From Garcia nutans (Eukaryota > Streptophyta > Magnoliopsida > Malpighiales > Euphorbiaceae), in assembly GCA_947685225.1 (NCBI GenBank), contig CANTUV010000024.1, forward strand, positions 23,206,001 through 23,270,000: a stretch of 64,000 nt of DNA, written 5' to 3'. The stretch's first letter is position 1; each line of letters begins with the position of its first letter. The position numbers and the translations under genes were made by a program. Positions 21,672 to 32,011 of this stretch are shown in pieces. The notes beneath the pieces are model-generated. The model was not told the DNA's origin. It was given only the letters and a program-made list of their open reading frames with translations, and made no database searches.

Positions 21672-23241
21672 GATGGGAGTATTGAAGATGTAAAGTAAGG
21701 AGAATTTTCATGCAACAAACCCCTTTTTTGGCTTGAATGTTGCTCATTTTATTTTGTTTTCTTTGGTATTTTATTGGAACAATTTTGTTTTTTAAATTAA
21801 AATTATTTGAATAAATTACTTTTATTGAATTTATAATTTTATTAGCTTTCGGCATTATAGTTTTCAACCAATGATGAATCTACCTTGATATTCATAAATT
21901 AGGGTATCTATATATCATGATCCGAATGACTTTTCTAGGTGAGGGACTTATTCTATAGAATGGAACTATGAATGCTTACTTAGAGAGGGCTTCTGTATAA
22001 TCACCCGTGTCTAGATTCTAGTCAGTCTTAGAACATGCTTTGATAAACTTTCAAGGCAAAATTGAACTCTATTTATTTAAAGGAGAAATGATCTAGGCAT
22101 TATTTGATAAGCCAACAACTGAAATCCACCTTATTAACATCAATCCATAGTTTGTCCTGTTGAGCCTTTATAAGATTTTAACTACTTTTTATTGGCTTGT
22201 AAGCCCGATAACCTATCCTATATTGATGTAACACTTATGACAAGTCTGATGATCACTGAGGTGAAGGAACAAAAAGATTAAGGAAAAGGATGCTTAGTCA
22301 AGACCATAAGGACAATTAAAATTTTATCCAAACTAGACTTAATTTCATAGATCTATTTCATCCTTAAGGTGGCATCAGGGCAACAAAATGATCCATCCTC
22401 ATTAAGGCATGTTCATGCTACTTCATATTCTGAGACATGGGATAGCATAAACAAGGTGACTTTTTTAAAGCTATAACCCAACAAAAAAAGAAGAAGAAGA
22501 AAAAGAAGAGAAGAAGAAGATAAAAGAGAAAATAAAGGCTCGTAAGGTTGAAAACCCAAAAAGGATTGCCTAAAAAAATGGGTCCTGAGTTTGTTTAAAA
22601 GCAAAAGGAAAAGATGAAGATCATCCTAATTAGATCTAGATTTCTCTCAAGAAGTTATAAGGAAATTGAAGTCTATCTTTTCATGAAGTAATACAACAAT
22701 AATCCATAGTTTAAAATGTCTAAAGTTTAAGATTGCTCCTAGTTGCCTATGGCTCCAACGAAAAGTTTATGGTGTGAAGATTTTTAACAAAATTACATCA
22801 ACTCCAATTTGCAAATGGCCTTCATCTAATCCATGTCCCTTGTAGACCCCATTTCAAGCCTATTAAAGACCTATTGATCTCTTTTTGGTAAGTAGAATCT
22901 ATTAGTAGAGATTGTTTGAATAAGCATGCATGTGAGATAGACATTATATAAACTCAATGATACCTTTTGGCCTAAGTAATATGTATGTGCCTATCTGAAG
23001 TGCAATGGTTCCTGTTCAAATAGAATTAATTCTCGAGTTTAGTATGGTAACTAGGGTTATGATGCTATAGATATGTTAATTTAATAGACCAAGCCCTGAG
23101 GTATATCGACACTGATTTAATGAAGCCAACATTCAATTTCAAAATTAATTTCACAAAAAAAAATAAAAAAAGAGGGAAAAGTCCAAGTTGTAAAAGTAAA
23201 TACTTTTTATTTATTTACATGAATGGTCAATATATTTTCAT
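21672..23241 (+). other. Conserved non-coding block replacing pol, element 3
   Basis: Colinear with 11665-13768 and 60707-62286. A sense-strand purine run lies at 22483-22533. Nothing resembling pol was seen. The block ends at the stop of the antisense PMD pseudogene. Confidence 0.68.
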
Positions 23242-25802
23242 TCACTGTAAAGGAGGAGGCAAATCATGATCAAATAAAGCCCTAAAAAATGCATCGCCTG
23301 ATGGAGGAGGAGGTATATCACCCATTTGAAATCCGCTCGGAGAAAAAAATACCTAAGTCTTTATTTTCTTGAAAGTCAAGTCTATAACAGTCGTCATCTG
23401 AAATAGGAGAAAGGATCTCATGGTCATCACTTTGGGGCCCCTTAGAAGATGAAGCACCAGGATCCCTGATTCCCTGAAACTAGAAGTCTCGAAAGTTTCA
23501 CTCAAAATAAGCAGCGCGCCAATGGCTGACATCTAATTCTTCTTGCAGTTTCTTATTTTGCTCCTCAAGCATTCACTGTGAGTCAAAAAAGGAAAGGGTA
23601 AGAACATACATAATCATGCATACATATAGCATAAATCATTATGGAATAGGATGACAGACTAGATAACTCATATTGAAGCCTTACAGATATGATGACACTT
23701 CTGACTGAAAAGAAAAAGCAAATGGAGAAAATTGCCATTGAACTGGTGAAAATTGTCGCTGAACCAGAACATTGGAGTGAGGTCCTGCCTCGTGCCCAAA
23801 TCAACCAGCAGCCTGTGATAATCATTAAAACAGTCAGAATAAGTTAAGAAGAAACGGTTGCAATGATAAATGGTAAATGTTCACTTGAGAGGTGCTAGAC
23901 TCGGGATGAGAGATAGACTTTCTCCCCTCTCCTTTATATTCCTCTTCATAACTGTTATCTTCATCATTTCTTTCTTCCTCCTTGAAAACTCCCTGGATGC
24001 GAAGAGGAGACACATCAAAGTTCAAGAGTCGTGCTTGAATAAAAATTGGGCGTATGACGTGCCTGGTGGACAATGGTAAGTTTCAACATCATAGCCATTC
24101 TGAGCTAGCCACCACAAATTCTCAGGCTTTGATGTAATATTCAAAGCCTACACCAGACAGTTCATTAAAAGCCTCCGCTACTCGGGATAAAGGAACCAGT
24201 CATACACCCCCTCCCCGAAAAACCAACTACTAGACACAGGACAAATAATAACTCGGCGGGAGTGCTAGTAAGGTAGTACATCATTCATGAGAGGACTCCA
24301 ATTTACCCGCTCCTCAGCTTTCCACCAAGCTAAGTCAACCTACAAGATTACAAAAGGTAAGTGGACTTTTACATAAATTTCAAGGCATACTAGCACTATT
24401 TTACCTGACCTCGTGTTAAGAGACTCAAATGAGAGTGCTGGGAGTGCACATGATGAGAGCTAGGAACTGATGTACATTCGGACAACCAAAAATTTAACCT
24501 TGGATACCTAACTCTCTCTCTCTAGAAATACTAGGCACCCTCATGAAATTGTGCTCATAAGCCCATACTTGCAATAACAATGGAAATCAAATTCATACAA
24601 GTATACGAATTAAATTGACAATGGTGGAAGACAGTATCTCAACAATAACCATAAAGCCAACGAAAGACCTTTTGTTCCTACAAATCTTGTTAAGACCATG
24701 ATAGAGACAAGAAAGGCTAGCTGCACCCTAGTCATAAAGTTGTAAGAGATCCATATCAGCAAGGGCCCTTAACATTGATAAATGGATGGCAGATTCAGTA
24801 CTGCATAAAATGGTCGATCTGAGCAAGTGTAGCAAAAATCCTCGAGCATATTGCTCAACTATTTCTCCATGAACCCATCTAGTATAATTCATCCAATGAT
24901 TCTGAATCAGTTCAATTTTTATCTTGAATGGCTCTTTTAATGAAGGTTCCATACCTATTAACTATTGAATTTCATCATGCATTAGGATATTATTAGTAAG
25001 AGGGATCGGCATCCTATAGTACTGAAGACCAGTTATGGCTATAAAATCAACTGGGCCAATGGTCATCTCTCCCATAGGAAGGTGGAAAGTATGAGTCATG
25101 TCCATCCACCATTTCAATAACACTTGAACCACACTCCTATCTATTGGACATTCTTCGGATGGTAGTTGCAAAATAAAGTTTTCTAAACCATACTCTTGGA
25201 TGATCCGTTTTACTTGAGAAGGCGCTACGTCATACCATTATCGGGCTTTGTACACACAACCTCCACCCCGAACAACGTAACGATCATGCTAACACCGAAC
25301 CAGGTAAGCCAATACAAGGTAAGTATATCATCTCACAAATGCTACTATTTTAAAGTCTAATATTGACATAAGTTACTCATTACTTTCTGATCAAATTTAT
25401 TAACACTAGGTTACTTATTAACTTTTTGATACAATCCATTAGTTCATCTATTTTTAGCACTAGGATACTTCTTAATCTTTGTTACAATTCATTTGCTAAT
25501 ATACTTTTAATAACTAAATCATAGTTTAAAAATTAATCTTCTAAATAATAATTTCTCTTTTCTCTCTTTGCTTAATAATTTTTGCTCATATATAAAAAAA
25601 ATAAATAAAAATAAATAAATAAAATAAAAAAATGTGATACTAAAATATTAAATTGCAGTATTACCTCAGTTTTTTTACCTAAACTATGATGAAGCAGCAT
25701 CCCAGCTAGAAGATCAACATTTCCATTCTCATGCTCTTGAATGAATTCTAGCAATTCAGCGTTGGATCGAGGCTCTGATCTTGAAGCATGCATCCTCTCC
25801 AT
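23242..25802 (-). pseudogene. Plant mobile domain (PMD) gene, antisense in Tat element
   Basis: Read on the minus strand, opposite to gag. Exon 1 starts MERMHASRSEPRSNAELLEF (25802) and ends near 25667 at a GT donor. The PMD-type domain follows an AG at ~25289. Landmarks are WYDVAPSQVKRIIQEYGLEN, then THTFHLPMGEMTIGPVDFIA, QYARGFLLHLLRSTIL, ALADMDLLQLYD, then after a stop GAASLSCLYHGL, VWAYEH, and near 24290-24170 RRVIICPVSSSWFFGEGVYD. The tail has a short coiled coil (EEQNKKLQEELD) and ends PPPPSGDAFF...LPPPLQ at 23242. In-frame stops make it a pseudogene. PMD proteins are plant nuclear factors linked to silencing and are often carried by transposons. Confidence 0.78.
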
Positions 25803-25813
25803 TTGCTACAACT

Positions 25814-25837
25814 ATGTGTGTGTGTGTGTGTGTGTGT
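25814..25837. repeat. (TG)n microsatellite
   Basis: Twelve uninterrupted TG units just upstream of the PMD pseudogene start. Purine-rich, non-coding sequence follows to 26090. Confidence 0.9.
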
Positions 25838-26090
25838 AAGTTTAAATAAAATGAAATGAATAAAGGCTAATGACCGTTTAAATAGACAAAGCAGAAAAGA
25901 AAAGACAAAAAAAAAAAGAAAACAAAAAGAAAAGAAAAGAAAACAAAAAAGCAATTCACGTGAATAAACATTAAATTTAATTATTCTCACTTTTTCAAAA
26001 GCAACTGATATTTTAATTTTTATTTTCACATGTCAACAATAAATATTTGCATGTCTAAAATTATTTTTTATACTTATAAAATATTTTTCC

Positions 26091-26105
26091 ACACAGGGGG
26101 CAAGA
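26091..26105 (+). promoter_or_regulatory. Internal polypurine-tract-like motif, element 3
   Basis: ACACAGGGGGCAAGAGG upstream of the tandem array, matching the motif in elements 2 and 9. Confidence 0.5.
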
Positions 26106-26184
26106 GGATATAGGTATGATAAAAATAGCTAAATTTTTTACAAATTATTTACAGATATCTTACTGATTATAATTATCTTTTGCA

Positions 26185-26660
26185 GATGACTCGGGTCCAG
26201 AACCCAAATTTCTTTTGAGTCAAGAACTCACCTCGAGTCCATAATTCAAATTATTTTAGAGTCCAGAATTCACCTCGGATCCAGAACCTAAATTATTTTT
26301 TAGTCCAAAACTCACCTCGGGTCCAGAACCTAAATTATTTTTTAGTCCAAAACTCACCTCGAGTCCTAAATCTAAATTATTTTTTAGTTCAGAACTAACC
26401 TCCGGTTTAGAATTTAAATTATTTTGAGTCCAAAACTCACCTTGGGTCCAAAATCCAAATTATTTTGTGTCCAAAATTCACCTCGGGTCCAGAAGCCAAA
26501 TTATTTTTTAGTCTAGAACTCACCTTGGGTCCAGAAGCCAAATTATTTTTGAGTCCAGAACTCACCTTGGGTCCAGAACCCAAATTATTTTTTAGTCCAG
26601 AACTCATCTGGGTCTAGACCCAAATATTTTTTTAGTCCTGAACTTAATTCAACCTCAAAT
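26185..26660 (+). repeat. 3' UTR tandem array of element 3
   Basis: About eleven ~41-bp units built on AAATTATTTTTTAGTCCAGA and ACTCACCTCGGGTCCAGAAC. It is the same word family (GGTCCAGAACC) as the 67-bp array in element 9, but with a different period. Confidence 0.85.
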
Positions 26661-26741
26661 ACGGAGTCCAGTCTGATTCTAAACCCAGTAAAAAATCATG
26701 TTGCTTCTCACTCTCATTTGCTATATTCCTAGATTGCTCAA

Positions 26742-26754
26742 GCAGGGGGTAAAC
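26742..26754 (+). promoter_or_regulatory. Polypurine tract of element 3
   Basis: GCAGGGGGTAAAC directly before TGTAGACCC. Confidence 0.85.
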
Positions 26755-27029
26755 TGTAGACCCTTAATTTTTGATCAAGTCCAGTTTGACACTAATTAAA
26801 AGAGGGTTAAGTTAAGTCTAAAGGTTTAAAACAGTCCAAAATAATTTTACAAACTTAAATTTGGTCTGGCACAAAATTAAAATCTCAACACATAATAGTG
26901 TAGTATTTATTTTATTAATATCATAAATAATAAATAAAAAGAAAAGAAAAATATAGTATTTATTTTAATAATATTTATTTTTATTTATTTTAATAATAAA
27001 AATAAAAATAATAAAAAATAATAATTGAC

Positions 27030-27195
27030 CGAAGAATTGGGCATGCCAATTCGCCGCAGGCACGGCCTGTAGAGAATTGATAGGGCCAATTCACTGCACG
27101 GCCTATGGCGAATTGGCTTGCAGTGAATTGGACCTGCCAATTCGCTGCAATCTGTGCCTACTGTAAAATTGGCTTGGCCAATTCGCCATCCACTA
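27030..27195 (+). repeat. U3 inverted-repeat cassette, LTR E type
   Basis: Alternating CCAATTCGC and GCGAATTGG-like arms (CCAATTCGCCGCAGG, GGCGAATTGGCTTGC, CCAATTCGCTGCA). The tail of the same cassette survives in LTR D at 8513-8570. Confidence 0.68.
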
Positions 27196-27275
27196 AACCG
27201 ATTTTAATTCGGTTTATTATTTTCTTAATTAAGATGGACTCGGTTTTCACCTAAGCATTAGGGTTTACTATTACT

Positions 27276-27283
27276 TATAAATA
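27276..27283 (+). promoter_or_regulatory. TATA box of LTR E
   Basis: TATAAATA in CTTATAAATAATAG, about 80 bp after the cassette. Confidence 0.6.
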
Positions 27284-28273
27284 ATAGATTTTAATACTAA
27301 ACGAGGGGATGAGAATTTTTTAGAGAAGAAAAGAGAGAAAACACAAGCAACAACTCAGACACAAAATTCAACAAGCCAGTATCTCGGCCAAAAGCAAAGT
27401 TTGTGCAGGCAATTCAAAAAGCTTGGAACAACACTTTCAACTTTGGTGGAGCCTTCAAACGCAGGTTCAAATTTCTAACACAATTTATTCTTTCAATATT
27501 TGCAAACCATTTTTTTAAAATAATCACGGTAGCTTGTATTATTTGATTGTCACTTTGATCCAGTAACCTAAATTTTAAAACCTTAAGTATATATTTTATA
27601 AATTAAAAATAAGACCAAATCTATTACTATCATTAAGTATTCCATTTTTATATTTATTTGTTTTGAATTTTATAGTAAAGCTATGATTTAATTTTAAACC
27701 CTACTCACCAAAACCCTAATTCCTTAACATTAAATCCTAACTTTAGAAATCCTAAGTATCTAGTATCTTAATTTCCCCAAACCCTAATATCCTATTCATC
27801 AATTCCGTGAAACCCTAAAACACAAAAAAATCTATTTTTCTAAAACTTTCCACACCCCAATCTATTTCCTAATTTCTAAAAACCCTAAATCGTTTTCCAA
27901 ATTCCCAAATCTAGTTTTCTAATTTCCAAGCCCTAATCTCTTTCAAAACCATAATCTTATTTTTCTAAACCCTAAAAATCCCATTTTTCATCCCTAAAAC
28001 CCAAAGTCTTAATTTTCATCATAAAAAACCATAATTTAATCATAAAAGTTTAAAACCCTAATTTGAAATATAAACCCTAAAAGTTGTATGTTTGTTGCAT
28101 TATTTAAGTTTAAAACTTAGATGTGATTGTTTTATGTCTTGAATGGATGATTCATTAATGCTTTATTTTTTATGAAAGGTTTGTTTTTATATTTGCTAAT
28201 GCTGAATGATTGATTGATTTAATTTATTTGATTTATTATTTTAATGTTGATTATTTTAGTTTTCGAGATGTAA

Positions 28274-28446
28274 GAGGTATATTTTCACTTTGTGGGTACC
28301 TCATTAGTTAGGTTCAATGTAATTTAATTTATTTTGGAATTAATATAAAGGGCATGTTTCTAATAAATAGTGGGTGTCCTATTTTGTTTAGTTTTGGACA
28401 TTAAATAATTATTGTAAAGGCATGTTTTCATCCTTGGATGGGTGCC
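28274..28446 (+). other. Three tandem two-tier stem-loops in LTR E
   Basis: 28274-28302: outer GAGGTA/TACCTC, inner CAC/GTG. 28350-28379: outer GGGCA/TGTCC, inner weak. 28429-28446: outer GGCA/TGCC, inner CATCC/GGATG. Outer pairing changed from GGGCA/TGTCC to GGCA/TGCC without losing complementarity. Confidence 0.72.
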
Positions 28447-28984
28447 TATTTTGATTATTTATTTTAAATAAAGGTGATGGATGTTTATTTCTTTTAATTT
28501 TCATGTAATATGAATGATGCTATGATAAGCTAAGAATTTAATAATGTTTAGACCTAAAAAACAGGTCTATTCCAATGAATCAGGCACTGTAGAGATGCTT
28601 GGTTATTCTCACCTTCCCCACCTTTCCGAATCCAATAGGAGGTTGGGGATTTCTTAGGAATCGAGACATCCGCCCCTTTCTTTTTCTCTGCTTGTTCAGG
28701 TGGCGACTCCATTTTCGTAAGGTTTAGGCCCGTGTTCTTTAAGGCCCTGAGCCTAATAGTGTCAAAGTCGCAAGAACCATTCCATATGGGAGTGAGGGCA
28801 AAAATCCCTGCTCACAGGAAAGGCAAATTGTAGACCCTTAAATTTGGACCTATTTAAATTCAAAAAGCTTATGTTGGTCCATTATAAATTTAAATTTATT
28901 AAACCTAATTTTAGAATTCAATTGGAGGTTATATCAAAATTGCAAAAGTTAGTACTGAAAATTTAATAATAATTTTGGATCAGT

Positions 28985-29285
28985 TCGAGTCGGGTGGTTC
29001 AAATCAACATATCTCATATCAACTTTGGCATCCAAAATTGATATAAGGCTACCTCATATCGATTTAGGCAACCAAAATTGATATGAGGGAGGCCTCATAT
29101 CGATTTGGGCACCTAAAATTGATATGAGGCTCCCTCATATCGATTTGGGCAGCCAAAATCAATATGAGGCTCAATATGAGGGAGGCCTCATATCAATTTT
29201 AGCCTCCCAAATCAATATAAGGCTGCCTCATATCGATTTGGGCTATCCAAATCAATATGAGGGAGGCCTCATGTCAATTTTTAGC
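28985..29285 (+). repeat. U3 inverted-repeat cassette, LTR F type
   Basis: Roughly ten ~30-bp units alternating CTCATATCGATTTGGGC with CCAAAATTGATATGAGG, so neighbouring units are near-inverse and can pair. It is absent from other LTRs in the window. Confidence 0.75.
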
Positions 29286-29399
29286 CCCTCAATTTGACTA
29301 ATCTGAGTTCTAAACAATTTTGACCTAGCAATTTGATTTTCTAATTCATTTAATATTCAAATTAGAGAGTTTAGGTTTAGATTTAAGTGTTGGTTTCCC

Positions 29400-29407
29400 T
29401 ATAAATA
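29400..29407 (+). promoter_or_regulatory. TATA box of LTR F
   Basis: TATAAATA in TTTCCCTATAAATATAAG, about 115 bp after the cassette. It is the best-formed of the family, with purine-rich sequence after it. Confidence 0.65.
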
Positions 29408-30250
29408 TAAGATTAACATACAGAGATCAGGGGATCAACAAGAGAGAGGAGAACTGATAATTAAAAGAAAGAAGGCAACAAGAAAAAGATCAAATAAAAT
29501 AAAAAAGTATTAGTGATCACAATCAAGGCAATGTAAAGGAAATTGCTAAATTTGCCAAAGCTCAACCAAAAGAATAGATTGATTCAGGCAGTAGCAAATA
29601 CCAAACGAAGCTTGGTTCAAACCCTTTAAATTCAGTGGAGCCAACAAACAATGGTGTGCTATTCTTTGTTTACTTCATTTAAGTTTATAGTATTTTGCAA
29701 TTGCTTTAATCCAGTAGCATGAAGTTGTTGGTTTAATTCCAGTAACAATATATTAAAGTTGTTTAGTCCAGTAGCAAATAAATTTTGGTCGTGATTTAAT
29801 ACAAAACTTTAATGACTTGATTTAATTCAACCTCTTTGGATCCAAACCCTAACTTTATAAAAACCCTAGATTTAATTATAGTTTACATCGATGTATATAT
29901 CCGGACAGTGGTATCAATATGCATATTCTGTCATTATTCTTATAAATTCAAGAATCTTAATTTCCACACCGTAACCATAAAACTATATTTCTCTAAAAAT
30001 AAAACCCTGATTGTATTTTTCTAAAACCTTAAAACATTAATCATATTTTATTAAACCCTAATTCATAAATTAAAAACCCTAGCTTGTTAATCTATTGTTT
30101 AAATATGATACTTAAATGTAGGATTGATTACTAATGCATGTGTGTTTATGATATGTCTTAATGGATGGTTTATTTGGTCTATGATGATTGATTTATTTGT
30201 GATGGATGATTATTTTTTTTATTGGTTTATTTTGGTTTCAAGAATTGTAA

Positions 30251-30411
30251 GAGGTATGTTTCCATATTATGGGTACCACATTTGTTGAGTATCATGTAAT
30301 TTAATTTATTTTAAGTTTTGGATCAATGTAAAGGATACGTTTCCACCAATTTTTGTTTCTTTTGGACATTAAACAATTGTAAAGGCATGTTTCCATCCAT
30401 GGATGGGTGCC
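30251..30411 (+). other. Two-tier stem-loops in LTR F
   Basis: Unit 1 (30251-30279): outer GGTA/TACC, inner CCATA/TATGG. Unit 3 (30384-30411): outer GGCA/TGCC, inner CCATCC/GGATGG. Unit 2 (~30333-30362) is decayed. The inner arm of unit 1 differs from the CCAC/GTGG of other LTRs at both sides. Confidence 0.75.
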
Positions 30412-30800
30412 TATTCATTTATTTTGTTTGAACTCATTGTGATTTTAATAAAGTAATTATTTATTCTTATGATTGCATGTAATATGGATAATATCATTAC
30501 AGTTAAGAATTTTATAATATTAAGACCTGAAAAGGAGGTTGGTTCCAATGAACCAGTTACTGCGGGGTGCTGGGTCATTCTCACATTCCCCCACGCGTAC
30601 CCAACTATCCAAACCTAATAGGGGGTTGGGAATTCCTTAGGAATCGAGTCACCCACCCCTTTCTTTTTCTCCGCCCGTGTGGGTGGCGACTCCATTTTCT
30701 CTGGATTTAGGACTGTGTTCTCTAAGGCCCTGAGCCTAATAATGCCGAAGTCACAAGAATCATTCAACATGGGAGTAGGGGTGAAAATTTCCGCTCATAG

Positions 30801-30818
30801 TGGCGACTCCACTAGGGA
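30801..30818 (+). promoter_or_regulatory. Primer-binding site of element 4
   Basis: TGGCGACTCCACTAGGGAT after the LTR end and one G. Confidence 0.75.
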
Positions 30819-31244
30819 TAAGAGAAGTTGATTTTGTTGGTCTTTATATTATTTTATTTTTTTCTTATTATAATATTATCCATTGCATCATTTAGATTGC
30901 GTTATGTGCATGAGTTAGGATGCCCATGTTACCCGTGTTGTATTATGTAAGGGATACCATACTTTCACTCAAGGCATGGAGATATAGCATGACATAACCA
31001 CTCATAGCCTTGTACCTTTTGGTATATACTTGCTATGGGAACCTAAGCCTTTTAACCCAAAGACTAAAGCTCATGTAATTGGCCTAGTTACTTTCCTTAG
31101 GTTTTTACTCTAAATGCCTATTGTTTGACTATGATTAGTTTATCTTAGTTTAAACTATGGCTTATTTGGTTTGTTCATTTTCTAATATGACCTACTTATA
31201 ATGTAAGCTCAAAATAATTTTTTTTCTTTTAAGCTATATGTAAC

Positions 31245-31334
31245 ACCCTTATACCCTATATACGTACAATACATATTTCCAGTATATGTACCCTTATACC
31301 CTATATATGTACAATACATATTTCCAGTATATGT
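31245..31334. repeat. 45-bp terminal tandem duplication
   Basis: ACCCTTATACCCTATATACG... begins at 31245 and again at 31290, differing by one base (tacg/tatg). LTR G has one copy at the equivalent end. Confidence 0.85.
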
Positions 31335-31988
31335 AAAAAATGCATATAAGGTATAAAAATATCACAAATCGATTTAATAAAAAATTTACACATTTCTGTT
31401 TTAAAATTTCAAATACTAAATATATAAAATTAGATAGTATATAAATATTCTTTACTTACTATAGTAACCCGAAATAACATTTTATAAGAAAATATCTGGG
31501 AAAAATTCACTAGAGTTTTGTCTATATTTTGGAAGTTTCCAAAATTCAACAAAACACAGCCTGCATAAAACAAACACTGCAAATAAAATCAATTCACAAA
31601 TCACCAATACTTCTCAATTTCTCCATATTTTCTCAAAATACTTATATATAGGTATATATATCAACATTACATATAAAATCCCATCTTAAACAAAATTATT
31701 CAAATCATCCTTTATAATTTACAATATATACTTTAAAAACATATCATAACATACATAATATCAAAATATACTATAATATTAAAAATGTACATGCTGGCAA
31801 CTGGCTCTGATCTTGATGTACCAAAAAACAACTCTTCAAGCTTAATAAATACAAACCTAGTCTAGTAGACTTCTCTGGCTCTACCAAAAAGTCCATGACA
31901 CTGGTGTGACGAATTACAATCACGCTAAGCCGAAGCCTAGTGGTACAAACTTAGATAACAATATAGTCCAAATAAAATGTCAATGCAC

Positions 31989-32011
31989 AACACACACACA
32001 CACACACACAC
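31989..32011. repeat. (CA)n microsatellite
   Basis: Uninterrupted CA run followed by TATATA inside the solo LTR. Confidence 0.85.

Larger units (their letters stand above)
19180..26754 (+). mobile_element. Internal region of non-autonomous Tat element 3
   Basis: Between LTR D and LTR E: primer-binding site, leader, decayed gag, conserved non-coding block, antisense PMD pseudogene, tandem array and polypurine tract. No RT, RNase H or integrase remnant is visible. D and E share the CCAATTCGC cassette, so they are taken as one element's LTRs. Confidence 0.82.
26755..28816 (+). repeat. Tat LTR E (3' LTR of element 3)
   Basis: TGTAGACCCTTAATT to CTGCTCACA, 2062 bp, bounded on the left by the polypurine tract and on the right by GGAAAGG. 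It is the longest uninterrupted version of the LTR D type and the reference used here for D. Confidence 0.9.
28829..30799 (+). repeat. Tat LTR F (5' LTR of element 4)
   Basis: TGTAGACCCTTAAATT to CCGCTCATA (mutated CTCACA), 1971 bp, followed by a primer-binding site. Only 12 bp separate it from LTR E. Confidence 0.88.
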
